Source of the DNA: an uncultured Collinsella sp.
GTDB taxonomy: Bacteria; Actinomycetota; Coriobacteriia; Coriobacteriales; Coriobacteriaceae
Direction: 5' to 3'
Length of the DNA stretch: 34,685 nt
NCBI GenBank assembly: GCA_934654515.1
Contig: CAKUGA010000011.1
Coordinates: 1 to 34,685 of the forward strand
This document shows, piece after piece, positions 7,341-15,262 of the stretch. Within the stretch, counting starts at the first letter, position 1; each line of letters begins with the position of its first letter. A program made the position numbers and the translations under genes. Below the pieces are notes generated by a model. It was given only the letters and a program-made list of their open reading frames with translations, searched no databases and was not told where the DNA came from.

Positions 7341-8540
7341 CTAGCGCCTGTGGTGGCGCTCCTCCTTGCGTTCTTCTGCCGCCTGCTCCTCCTGCTTAAA
7401 GGCGGGGTCGTCGGGGGTGACGAGCTCGTCCTCGTGCGTGCGCTTGTTGTAATGGTGGCGCAGCACGGGCTCAAACAGATGTAGATGCTTGGCAAAGGCC
7501 GCCGAGCCAATGGCGAGCACGGTAAAGATGAGCACGCGCATGGGCACCTCGACCTGGTTAATCGCGGCGGCGCCGGCCGAAAGCATGATGCACCAGGCGT
7601 AGATGAGGAGCACTGCCTGCTTTTGGTTGTAGCCCTCTTGGATCAGGCGGTGGTGGATGTGGCCCTTGTCGGCCTGCCCGATGCTAATGTGGGCGCGCTT
7701 GCGGCGCACGATGGCGCTAAACGTGTCGATGATGGGCACGCCGGCAACGATGAGCGGGATGATAAGCGAGGTGAGCGCGGCGGTGCGGCTCACGTTGAGC
7801 AACGAGATGGAGCCCAGTGCAAAGCCCAGAAGCAGCGACCCCGAGTCGCCCAAGAAGATGCTTGCGGGGTTGAAGTTGTATCGCAAAAAGGCTAGGCAGG
7901 CGCCAAAGAGCGCAATGGAGAGCGCGGCGGCGTCGATGCGGCCCGAGAGAACGGCCATCGAAAACATGGTGAACGACGCGATGCCGCAGATGCCCGTGGC
8001 CAAGCCGTCGAGGCCGTCGATGAGGTTAATGATGTTGGTGAACGCCACCAGGTAGACTACGGTGATGGGGTAGGCGAGCCATCCGAGCATGATTTCGCCG
8101 GGGGCAAACGGGTTGACGATGACGCCGATGCGCAGGCCACCCACGCAGGCGATGAGCGCAGCGAGGACCTGTCCGGCCAGCTTTTGCTTGGGCTTGAGCT
8201 GGATGACGTCGTCGATAGCGCCGGTCGCAAAGATGACGGTAAAAGAAAGCGCAAGTATGGGGTAGCTGATGTGCAGACGGGGGTGGGGCACCAAAACGGG
8301 CGGCCAGCCTAGGTGCCAGGTGCCTAGGATTTGCACAATGCAGGCAACGACCAGGCCCAAAAACACCGCCGTTCCGCCCAAACGCGGGATGGGCTTGGTG
8401 TTGATGCGGCGCTTAGAAGGATAGTCGACGGCGTCGAGCTTAATTGCCAAGCGCTTGACCAGGGGTACCGTGAGGAAGGTCGTGATAAAGGCCGCCGCTG
8501 CCACGCATAGGTACGGTATGTAGCTCGGGGATGAAGCCAT
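7341..8540 (-). CDS. MraY/WecA-family polyprenyl-phosphate sugar-1-phosphate transferase
   Basis: A roughly 399-residue integral membrane protein with about ten or eleven hydrophobic segments. It belongs to the family that joins a UDP-HexNAc (usually GlcNAc-1-P) to undecaprenyl or decaprenyl phosphate, the first membrane step of teichoic-acid-like or other wall glycopolymer synthesis (TagO/WecA/Rfe). Visible motifs are DYPSKRRINTKPIPRLGG (39-56), the Mg-binding DD pair at 110-111, NLIDGLDG (172-179), FLGDSGS (229-235) and HIHH (294-297). The last is typical of the WecA/TagO branch rather than MraY. A hydrophilic Glu/Lys/Arg/His-rich tail ends it. The start is uncertain: ATG 8540 is used, a TTG at 8558 is also in frame, and neither has a strong ribosome site. 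Confidence 0.88.
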   Translation of the reverse strand: MASSPSYIPYLCVAAAAFITTFLTVPLVKRLAIKLDAVDYPSKRRINTKPIPRLGGTAVFLGLVVACIVQILGTWHLGWPPVLVPHPRLHISYPILALSFTVIFATGAIDDVIQLKPKQKLAGQVLAALIACVGGLRIGVIVNPFAPGEIMLGWLAYPITVVYLVAFTNIINLIDGLDGLATGICGIASFTMFSMAVLSGRIDAAALSIALFGACLAFLRYNFNPASIFLGDSGSLLLGFALGSISLLNVSRTAALTSLIIPLIVAGVPIIDTFSAIVRRKRAHISIGQADKGHIHHRLIQEGYNQKQAVLLIYAWCIMLSAGAAAINQVEVPMRVLIFTVLAIGSAAFAKHLHLFEPVLRHHYNKRTHEDELVTPDDPAFKQEEQAAEERKEERHHRR

Positions 8541-8743
8541 GAATCTAAAAACCGCCAAGCGTCGAAGGGAAAGGTCAGAAGAACGCCATGCGCAAAGGGC
8601 ATAGCCGAATCATGATACTCGACCAAGGGGGGTGCATGGAATTGCACGCAGCGATAATCACGCGCTTACCAGATATTGGGATGTTGTCGATGGCTTGTCG
8701 GGATGCCGGCGGGGATCCATGTGGACTGTAATGGTGATTTTCG

Positions 8744-8916
8744 GCAAAAGAAAACCACCCCCCACGTTACGAAAATGAACCCACCTAAAACAGGTGGGTG
8801 CCCTCATCGACTGTTCCAGCGTCCTTAACAACGAAGGATACCTGTACTAGGTACGACTGTGTGGGCTCCCTAAATAAACGCGACGGTTCACCCAGTTGCT
8901 CCGCGGGGGGCGGAAT
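8744..8916 (-). ncRNA. ssrS: Probable 6S RNA (SsrS-like)
   Basis: No protein gene fits 8541-9066. The minus strand here holds an RNA-like unit of about 170 nt. Its 5' end (C-rich, 8901-8913) pairs over about 12 bp with its 3' end (G-rich, 8754-8766), giving the long closing stem expected of 6S RNA. The 3' half has a small hairpin, CCACCTGTTTTAGGTGG, like the one in the 3' strand of the 6S central bubble. The 3' end runs into a T-rich tract at about 8742-8751. A -10-like TATGAT (minus strand, 8923-8928) is placed to start near 8916. 6S RNA binds the housekeeping RNA polymerase holoenzyme. The identity rests on fold and remembered family style, not a covariance search. Two extra small hairpins in the apical part are less typical. 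Confidence 0.55.
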
Positions 8917-9066
8917 ACCTACATCATAAAGCGGCACTTTGTCGATTCCAGTCTTGACATTACAAAAATCGTGTCGGACGATTACGGCGCCTTAGGGACG
9001 GAGCCGTCTACGCGGTCTGGCCCTTTACGTTTGAGCTGCTGAATCGTTGTTTTGGAGCATGTTTTT

Positions 9067-10005
9067 ATGCCGACGTCGTTGACCGAACTTTTTTCGCCCG
9101 CCTGCCATTTGTGTCCGCGCCGTTGCGGTGCGGCGCGCGATGAGGGCGCGCGCGGCGTGTGCGGTGCTAACGACACACTCAGGGTGGCCCGCGCAGCGCT
9201 TCATATGTGGGAGGAGCCGCCTATCTCGGGTGAGGCCGGCTCGGGCACGATTTTCTTTAGCGGCTGCTCGCTCAAATGCATCTATTGTCAGAACCACGAG
9301 ATCTCAACGGGCAATTTTGGCCTTGAGATCTCGCCCGAGCGCTTGGTCGAGATTATGCTGGAGCTGCAGGAGCAGGGTGCCAATAACATCAACCTGGTGA
9401 CGGCGACGCATTATGCTCACCTGCTGCCGGCCGCGATTGCCGCGGCACGGGCGCGCGGGCTGGTCATCCCGATCGTCTACAACACGAGTGGTTACGAGCG
9501 CGCGAGTGCCGTTGCGGCCCTGGGCGATCTGGTCGACGTGTGGCTTACCGACTTTAAGTATGCCGATGCAGCGCTTGCACGGTCGCTCTCTCATATTAAG
9601 GACTACCCGCGTGTCGCCGTGTCGGGCTTGGCGCAGATGGCACGCGAGATTGAGCGCCGCGGGGGAGAGCTGGTGGACGACGACGGGCTCATGAAGCGCG
9701 GTATCATCGTGCGCCACCTGGTGCTGCCGGGGCATGCGGACGATTCGTGCCGCGTGCTGGACTTGGTGTGGCAGACGGTGGGCGACGTGCCGATTTCGGT
9801 CATGAACCAGTACACGCCCAATGCACTCATGAGCGAACAAGGCGGCGACCTGGCGCGCGCCGTGACGCGCGAGGAGTATGAGCAGGTGCTCGACCATGCC
9901 GACGACCTGGGCTTTACGACGATGTTTTGGCAAGAGGGCGGCGCGGTAGACGAGAGCTTCACTCCAGCGTTCGACACCACTGGCGTTCTTACCAGTGCAA
10001 AGTAG
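9067..10005 (+). CDS. Radical SAM protein of the PflA-like (COG1313) type
   Basis: A 312-residue radical SAM protein. The CxxxCxxC cluster is Cys67, Cys71 and Cys74 in FSGCSLKCIYCQN and would hold the SAM-bound 4Fe-4S cluster. Four more cysteines at the N-terminus (13, 16, 20 and 32) suggest a further metal site. The arrangement matches the uncharacterised COG1313 group, distantly related to pyruvate formate-lyase activase. The substrate is unknown, and no glycyl-radical enzyme is adjacent in this window. ATG 9067 is chosen because TTGGAG at 9052-9057 precedes it; an in-frame TTG at 9052 would lie inside that site. A palindromic GGGACGGGG repeat follows 11 bp after the stop. Confidence 0.85.
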   Translation: MPTSLTELFSPACHLCPRRCGAARDEGARGVCGANDTLRVARAALHMWEEPPISGEAGSGTIFFSGCSLKCIYCQNHEISTGNFGLEISPERLVEIMLELQEQGANNINLVTATHYAHLLPAAIAAARARGLVIPIVYNTSGYERASAVAALGDLVDVWLTDFKYADAALARSLSHIKDYPRVAVSGLAQMAREIERRGGELVDDDGLMKRGIIVRHLVLPGHADDSCRVLDLVWQTVGDVPISVMNQYTPNALMSEQGGDLARAVTREEYEQVLDHADDLGFTTMFWQEGGAVDESFTPAFDTTGVLTSAK

Positions 10006-10015
10006 TGCGTTTGCC

Positions 10016-10093
10016 GATGATTTTTCTGGGACGGGGATTTAAAAATCATCGAGAGGATTGCTTGCTCTAAAAGTAGTCAAAAAAGCCCCGTCC
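10016..10093. repeat. Inverted-repeat element with GGGACGGGG core (family D)
   Basis: An 11-bp perfect stem, CGATGATTTTT with AAAAATCATCG, spans 10016-10051. Its loop holds GGGACGGGG (10028-10036). A second partner for that loop, CCCCGTCC, lies at 10086-10093, so two mutually exclusive pairings are possible. It sits between the radical SAM stop and the tRNA-Ala promoter. It may terminate the upstream message or be another mobile intergenic palindrome. Confidence 0.5.
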
Positions 10094-10115
10094 AAAAAAG
10101 ACTGGGTATTGGGCG

Positions 10116-10143
10116 TTGACAGTTGGCGAGCCGTAGGTAAAAT
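10116..10143 (+). promoter_or_regulatory. Sigma-70-type promoter of tRNA-Ala
   Basis: TTGACA (10116-10121), 16 bp, then TAAAAT (10138-10143). The expected start is near 10150, just before the tRNA at 10157. Confidence 0.8.
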
Positions 10144-10156
10144 ATCAACTTGTCCT

Positions 10157-10229
10157 GGGGACGTAGCTCAGTTGGGAGAGCGCTGCCGTCGCATGGCAGA
10201 GGCCGAGGGTTCGACTCCCTTCGTCTCCA
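10157..10229 (+). tRNA. tRNA-Ala (anticodon CGC)
   Basis: A full cloverleaf can be drawn: acceptor GGGGACG/CGTCTCC with the alanine-specific G3-U70 pair, D arm GCTC/GAGC, anticodon stem CTGCC/GGCAG with loop GTCGCAT (anticodon CGC, codon GCG), and T arm GAGGG/CCCTT. Discriminator A73 is at 10229. The CCA end is not encoded (ACCC follows), unlike the three tRNAs near 27.8 kb. Confidence 0.97.
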
Positions 10230-10243
10230 CCCTTGGATTTGAT

Positions 10244-10275
10244 AAGCCGCTGACATTGTGTCGGCGGCTTTTTTT
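10244..10275 (+). terminator. Terminator after tRNA-Ala
   Basis: A 12-bp stem, AAGCCGCTGACA with TGTCGGCGGCTT (one G-U pair), a 3-nt loop and seven T residues. It ends the tRNA transcript 15 bp after the discriminator base. Confidence 0.9.
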
Positions 10276-10293
10276 AAAAGAAAGGGCTGTACC

Positions 10294-10734
10294 ATGGCCG
10301 AGCTTGAGTCCCAACCACTGTCTGCCGAGGAGCGCGCCGAGTTGGAAGAGCTCCGCGCCGAGAAGGCCCGCCGCGAGGCCCAGGAAGAGGCCCGTCGCGA
10401 GCGTGAGGAGCTGGCTGCCCTGCGTGCCGAGCGCGAGAAGGCCGAGGAGGCCGCCGCGAACGTCGCCCCCGCGCCCAAGCCCGCCGCCGCGAAGCCCACG
10501 CCTGCCGCGCACAAACCTCAGCCTAAAAAGGCCGCTCGTCCCAAGTCCGTCGATCCCAAGCCGAGCCGCGACGAGATGAGCTTTGCCCAGCGCATGGTTA
10601 CCTCCAAGGAGCCTACGGGCGAGAACGAGATCCCTGGCATGGCGCCGGCTCAAAAAATCATCATTGTCCTTGCCCTCATCGCGTTTGTCATCTTTATGGG
10701 CTACACGATCCTGACCAGCATGGGCCTGCTCTAG
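10294..10734 (+). CDS. Tail-anchored coiled-coil protein of unknown function
   Basis: A 146-residue protein with three parts. Residues 8-55 are a charged Glu/Arg/Ala heptad-rich coiled coil. Residues 56-90 are a Pro/Ala/Lys-rich linker, probably disordered. One hydrophobic helix at 121-143 lies almost at the C-terminus, so most of the protein should face the cytoplasm with the tail in the membrane. ATG 10294 follows AAAGGG. It lies between the tRNA-Ala terminator and pncB (84-bp gap), so it could share a message with pncB. No named family is recognised. An anchoring or scaffold role is conceivable but unsupported. Confidence 0.8.
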   Translation: MAELESQPLSAEERAELEELRAEKARREAQEEARREREELAALRAEREKAEEAAANVAPAPKPAAAKPTPAAHKPQPKKAARPKSVDPKPSRDEMSFAQRMVTSKEPTGENEIPGMAPAQKIIIVLALIAFVIFMGYTILTSMGLL

Positions 10735-10818
10735 CCGATTCGCGCCGGGTGTCATGCCCGAACACGCTGCCCTTCTCCAACCCTCAACCTCTGCACAACG
10801 CATCCGAAAGGTCGCCCC

Positions 10819-12324
10819 ATGGCTTTGACCGATATCTCTCATCCCACCGACATCGCAATGCTCACCGATCTGTACGAGCTCACTATGGCCCAGGGCCTGT
10901 GGGAGAACGGCAAGGCCAATGAGCAGGGTTGTTTTACGGCGTTTTACCGCGACCATCCCTTTGGCAGCGCCTATGCCGTCATGTGCGGCACCGCCGAGCT
11001 GCCCGAGCTGGTCGAGAATCTGCGCTTTACGCCCGAGGATATCGACTACCTCGCCTCACTCCAGGCCCCGGCCGGCGGCGCGATGTTCAAGCCTGCATTC
11101 CTCGACTACCTGCGCGATTTTTGTGCGCATGTAAACATCGACGCCGTTCCCGAGGGCGAGCTCGTCTTTCCGCGCGAGCCCATGGTTCGCGTCACCGGCC
11201 CCGCGCTGGAGTGCCAGCTGCTCGAAACGGCGCTGCTCAACATCGTCGGCTTCCAGACGCTTGTCGCCACCAAGACGGCGCGCGTGGTGCTGGCGGCGGA
11301 CGGCCGTCCCGTTGCCGAGTTTGGCCTGCGCCGCGCCCAGGGTCCCGATGGCGGGCTGGCCGTCGCGCGCGCGAGCTACGTTGCCGGCTGCTCCTCTACG
11401 TCCAACGTGCTTGCCGGGCGCCGCTACGGCATCCCCGTTTTTGGCACGCATGCGCACAGCTGGGTGATGAGCTTCGACTCCGAGCTCGAGGCCTTCCGTG
11501 CGTTTGCTAAGTCGAGTCCCAAGAACTGCACGCTGCTCATCGACACCTACGACGTACGCGAGGGTTGCGAGCATGCCATTACGGTTGCCAAGGAGATGGA
11601 GGCGGTGGGCGAGCGTCTGTCGGCTATTCGCATTGACTCGGGCGACCTCGCCAAGCTTTCCAAGTATGTCCGCAGCCGTTTTGACGCCGAGGGCCTGCCC
11701 TATGTGGGGATCTCGGTTTCTAACGACCTGGATGAGTACACGATTCAGTCCCTGCTCGACCAGGGCGCGCCTATCGATAGCTTTGGCGTGGGTACCAAGC
11801 TTGCGACCTGCTATGACCAGCCGGCGCTGGGCGGCGTGTACAAGCTTTCCGCCCGCCGTGCGAGCGAGGCAGATCCATGGACGCCGGTAGTCAAGCTCTC
11901 CGAGCAGCCCTACAAGCGCACGATCCCGGGTGTGCAACGCGTGCGCCGTTATTACGACGGCTTTGGCGGCCCGGTCTGCGACATGATCTACGACGAGGAC
12001 CATCTGGCGGGGGAGGGCGCCGCGCGCGGCAATACCCTCGTGGCCGTGAATGATGCCGCCCTGGTGACCGACGTGTCCGAACTTGAGTATCGCGAGCTGC
12101 TGGTGCCGATCGTGCGCGATGGCAGTGCGGTGGCTCCGCGTGAGAGCATCCAGGACGCGCGCGAGCGCTGTGCTTGGGCGCTCGATCATCTGGACGCAGC
12201 TTTCAAGCGCTTCCTGTACCCGCAGACCTATGTGGTGGGCATGGAGCAGGGCCTGGCTCAGGTGCGCGACGAGCTCGTGCGCAAGAACATGGCCGCGGCT
12301 TCGGCCTTCCCCTGGGCTCACTAA
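10819..12324 (+). CDS. pncB: Nicotinate phosphoribosyltransferase
   Basis: Converts nicotinate, PRPP and ATP to nicotinate mononucleotide in the Preiss-Handler NAD salvage pathway; cytoplasmic. The 501-residue product starts with the typical TDLYELTMAQG (about 15-25). It has FGTHAHSWVMSF near residue 210, which contains the histidine region phosphorylated in the family, LLIDTYDVREG near 240, and the phosphoribose-binding RIDSGDL near 272-278. Then come SNDLDEY and GVGTKLAT. Length fits the long bacterial type. ATG 10819 follows GAAAGG. proB lies 79 bp downstream on the same strand without a clear terminator between, so co-transcription is possible. Confidence 0.95.
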   Translation: MALTDISHPTDIAMLTDLYELTMAQGLWENGKANEQGCFTAFYRDHPFGSAYAVMCGTAELPELVENLRFTPEDIDYLASLQAPAGGAMFKPAFLDYLRDFCAHVNIDAVPEGELVFPREPMVRVTGPALECQLLETALLNIVGFQTLVATKTARVVLAADGRPVAEFGLRRAQGPDGGLAVARASYVAGCSSTSNVLAGRRYGIPVFGTHAHSWVMSFDSELEAFRAFAKSSPKNCTLLIDTYDVREGCEHAITVAKEMEAVGERLSAIRIDSGDLAKLSKYVRSRFDAEGLPYVGISVSNDLDEYTIQSLLDQGAPIDSFGVGTKLATCYDQPALGGVYKLSARRASEADPWTPVVKLSEQPYKRTIPGVQRVRRYYDGFGGPVCDMIYDEDHLAGEGAARGNTLVAVNDAALVTDVSELEYRELLVPIVRDGSAVAPRESIQDARERCAWALDHLDAAFKRFLYPQTYVVGMEQGLAQVRDELVRKNMAAASAFPWAH

Positions 12325-12403
12325 TTCCTTGGGCGGTAGGGGCGAGTCACGCTCCCTTGGCCGCCAGCTCGGCCGTTCGCTGAACAGTTGATTGGTTTGA
12401 CGT

Positions 12404-13531
12404 ATGACGACTTCTTATAAAACGATGGTGGTAAAGATCGGCTCGTCCACGGTGGTGGGTGCCGACGGCAAGGTCAACCGCGCCTTTATCGGCGGGCTTG
12501 CCGACCAGGCCGCAGCGCTGCGCAAGCTCGGCTGGCGTCTGGTCGTGGTGAGCTCGGGCGCTATCGCCTGCGGCTATCCCGTGCTGGGCTTCGACCGCAA
12601 GCCGGTCGGCGACCTGCCGAGCCTGCAGGCCTGCGCCTCGGCCGGTCAGTGCATCATCTCGTCGGCCTACGACGAGGAGTTCCATGCGCGCGACCTGCTC
12701 ACCTCGCTCGTGCTGCTCACGCGTCACGACACGGCTCGTCGCACGTCCTACCTGCACGCGCGCGATGCCCTACTGCGCCTGGTGGAGCTGGGCGTGGTGC
12801 CGGTCGTCAATGAGAACGATACCGTTACCGTCGATGAGATCAAGTTTGGCGACAACGACACACTGGCGGCGCTTGTGAGCTGCCTGGTTTCTGCCGATCT
12901 GTGCGTGACGCTCTCGGACATCGATGGCCTCTATACCGCCAATCCGCATGAGGACCCCACGGCCGAGTTTGTTCCTGTCGTGCATAAGATCGATGCCAAG
13001 ATTATTGCCTCGGCGGGCGATTCTTCCACATCGGTGGGCACGGGCGGCATGATTACCAAGATCCGCGCGAGCCGCATCCTGATGACGGCAGGCATTCAGA
13101 GCGTGATTTGCTCGGGCGAGGAGCCCGATGCGCTCGTGCGCCTCGCTCGCGGCGAGAGCGTGGGCACGCTGTTCGATCCGCCGGCGGAGCGTCTGGACAT
13201 CGCACCCCGCAAGCTGTGGATCGCACTGGGCGACAAGGCGCATGGCTCGGTGACGGTCGATGATGGTGCTGCGAAGGCGCTGGTCAGCCGTGGCTCTTCC
13301 TTGCTTGCGGTGGGTATTCGCGAGGTCGATGGCCAGTTTTCCGAGGGCGATGTGCTCGATGTGTGCGATCCGAGCGGTATGGTCGTCGCCCGCGGTATCG
13401 CTGAGGCCGATTCGGACGTGCTGGAACTTGCCGCCGGCCGCCGCCAGGACCAGATTGCCAGCAACCGCCTGCTCGCTAACCTGGCCGAGAAGCCGGCGAT
13501 ACACAGGGATAACTTGATCGTCTTCGCATAA
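12404..13531 (+). CDS. proB: Glutamate 5-kinase
   Basis: Phosphorylates L-glutamate to gamma-glutamyl phosphate, the first step of proline synthesis. The 375-residue protein has an amino-acid-kinase domain (about 5-260) with VKIGSSTV at 10-17, VVSSGAIACG near 48, VNENDTV near 138 and GTGGMITKI near 210. A C-terminal PUA domain (about 275-360) follows, as in E. coli ProB. Proline feedback control is known for the family. No clear Shine-Dalgarno sequence precedes ATG 12404. proA is not adjacent: a gene on the opposite strand lies between them, although proB and proA face the same way. Confidence 0.95.
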   Translation: MTTSYKTMVVKIGSSTVVGADGKVNRAFIGGLADQAAALRKLGWRLVVVSSGAIACGYPVLGFDRKPVGDLPSLQACASAGQCIISSAYDEEFHARDLLTSLVLLTRHDTARRTSYLHARDALLRLVELGVVPVVNENDTVTVDEIKFGDNDTLAALVSCLVSADLCVTLSDIDGLYTANPHEDPTAEFVPVVHKIDAKIIASAGDSSTSVGTGGMITKIRASRILMTAGIQSVICSGEEPDALVRLARGESVGTLFDPPAERLDIAPRKLWIALGDKAHGSVTVDDGAAKALVSRGSSLLAVGIREVDGQFSEGDVLDVCDPSGMVVARGIAEADSDVLELAAGRRQDQIASNRLLANLAEKPAIHRDNLIVFA

Positions 13532-13549
13532 CCAATTGACGCTGCAAAC

Positions 13550-13645
13550 GCCCCTAAGCGGCAATCTGACGTTCAATCGTCGGGCATGACCAAAAGGTCA
13601 ATGCCCTCCTCTTTCACGTCACCTTGCTCGCTTAGGGGCATTTTC
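13550..13645 (+). terminator. Large nested hairpin and terminator after proB
   Basis: The outer arms GCCCCTAAGCG (13550-13560) and CGCTTAGGGGC (13629-13639) pair perfectly and are followed by ATTTT. Inside, TGACG near 13568 can pair with CGTCA near 13617. A third hairpin (GGGCATGACC, AAAA, GGTCAATGCCC) occupies the centre. It most likely ends the proB transcript, but it is larger than a simple terminator needs to be. Confidence 0.65.
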
Positions 13646-13680
13646 GCTTTCCGTCCTCTACCTGCGATGACGTCATAAAC

Positions 13681-13728
13681 CTGGCACTTGGGGACGTTCC
13701 TTTTGTGCCGGCAGGTGGGGACACTCCT
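13681..13728. repeat. GGGGACGTTCC-type palindromic repeat (family C)
   Basis: CTGGCAC (13681-13687) pairs with GTGCCGG (13705-13711) around a loop containing TTGGGGACGTTCC. A second GGGGACACTCC lies just beyond the stem. Related words (GTGCCGGC, GGGGACGCTCC) occur at about 420-445 inside the first inverted-repeat element. The repeat ends 4 bp before the hydrolase stop codon, so it also lies at a gene end. Confidence 0.55.
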
Positions 13729-13731
13729 ATG

Positions 13732-15150
13732 CTAGAAGATCTGGCGTAGGTCTCCGCGGTTGAGGGCCTCGTCGAAGAGGTGCTTGAATACCACACTGCC
13801 GTGCAGGCCGTCGTGCTCGAACTCGTTGGTCACCCAGGCGTGCGAGTTGCCCACGCGGCTGAGCGTATCGAGCTGCAGGCCCGAATCCACGTACATGTCG
13901 TCGAAATACACCGCGGCCTGCAGGGGCACCTCGTTGCACGCCAGGCGCTGTGGGTCGTAGATCTTGTCCCAGCTGGTGTCTTCCATCAGCAGGTCCATGG
14001 CGGGCTTGAAGGGCTTGAGCTCGGGCATCTGCTCGAACATCCACGGGAACATGGCCTCGCCGGTAAACATGAGCGGGCGCGCGAGCGTGTCGAACTCGGC
14101 ACGGTGTGCCTTCTCTTCTGCCGCGGCCCAGCGAATGGGCATGGTGTCGCCGTCGGCGTAGATGAACTCCTGAAGCGTCCAGTACAGCGGATTCGTGCGC
14201 GTGTTGGTGCGCTCGAAGGCGCGCATCAAAAAGCTGTCAGATACCGAGGCACCGCAGGTCAGCGTGCCGTCGCCGTCAACAAAAGCATGATCGATAATCC
14301 AATGCATGCGCTCAAAGCTCGGTTTCATGCCAAAGTCGCTGCCCATGAGCTGCAGGCGCTCGACCGTCATCGGCGAGCCGTCGGGCAACGTGGGCTTTTG
14401 CTCTTCGATCGCATCGGCCAGCGCCGCCACGCGCTCGACGTCGGCGGGGTAGCGGTCGTAATACTGCTGCGTCTTGGCAGCCATGCGCGGGAAGGTGTGC
14501 GCGTAGACCTCGCTGGCGCTCGCCGGCACGTGCGGAATGCCACCACAGGTAAAGCTTGCCGCCACGCCCTCGGGGAAGAGCGACAGATAGCTCAGCGTCA
14601 AAAAGCCGCCGTAGCTCTGCCCGAGCGTGACCCAGGGCCTGCCGCCAAAGCCCACCAGGCGCAGGTACTCAAAATCGCGCACGATAGAGCTGGCGAGGTG
14701 ACGCTTGAGGAAGTCTGCCTGCGAGCGGTCCGCATCGGCGCCGGCAGCCGTCGCGCGCTCGCCCAGTGCCTTGATCGTGCGTCCGTCCACGCAGCTACTG
14801 CGTCCGGTGCCGCGCTGGTCGGGAAGGACCACGCGGAAGTGCTTGACGGCCTCCTCGATCCAGCCGTCGCTTGTGGGCGACAGCGGACGCGGGCTCTCGC
14901 CGCCGGGGCCGCCCTGCAAAAACAGGAGCAGCGGCAGATCGTCGTTGATGCGGTCGGGCGCGCAAACCACGCGGTAGAAGAGCTTGATGCTCTCGGGCGC
15001 GCCGGCGATGGGTGCCGGCATAGCGCCGCGGCGCATGGTGCTGCCGACGGCCAGGAGCATCGGCTCCAGGCCGCGCCAGTCGAGGGGGACATCGATGCTG
15101 TGGTCCTCGACATACAGGCCGGGGACGTGGTACGAAGTGATGAGGGCCAT
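13732..15150 (-). CDS. Alpha/beta hydrolase, proline-iminopeptidase-like (peptidase S33)
   Basis: A 472-residue protein of the S33 aminopeptidase type; characterised members release N-terminal proline or other residues from peptides. The oxyanion-hole segment is LFLQGGPGGESPRPL (77-90), followed by the family-typical DQRGTGRSS (111-119). The nucleophile elbow GQSYGG places the catalytic serine at 179. A C-terminal Asp (FDDMYVD) and His (in FEHDGLHG) could complete the triad. No signal peptide is seen, so it should be cytoplasmic. ATG 15150 has CGGAAG upstream; the in-frame region before it looks unrelated. It lies between proB and proA on the opposite strand. Peptide-derived proline supply is an attractive but unproven link. 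Confidence 0.87.
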   Translation of the reverse strand: MALITSYHVPGLYVEDHSIDVPLDWRGLEPMLLAVGSTMRRGAMPAPIAGAPESIKLFYRVVCAPDRINDDLPLLLFLQGGPGGESPRPLSPTSDGWIEEAVKHFRVVLPDQRGTGRSSCVDGRTIKALGERATAAGADADRSQADFLKRHLASSIVRDFEYLRLVGFGGRPWVTLGQSYGGFLTLSYLSLFPEGVAASFTCGGIPHVPASASEVYAHTFPRMAAKTQQYYDRYPADVERVAALADAIEEQKPTLPDGSPMTVERLQLMGSDFGMKPSFERMHWIIDHAFVDGDGTLTCGASVSDSFLMRAFERTNTRTNPLYWTLQEFIYADGDTMPIRWAAAEEKAHRAEFDTLARPLMFTGEAMFPWMFEQMPELKPFKPAMDLLMEDTSWDKIYDPQRLACNEVPLQAAVYFDDMYVDSGLQLDTLSRVGNSHAWVTNEFEHDGLHGSVVFKHLFDEALNRGDLRQIF

Positions 15151-15262
15151 GTGAGTCTTCCGTTCGTTGCGGTGTTTCGGGTTGACCAATTCTACCGCCG
15201 CGGGCGAGACCATGCGCAAATCGGCTACCATGGTTGCAAACTTCTAGGAGAAAGGGCCGCCC

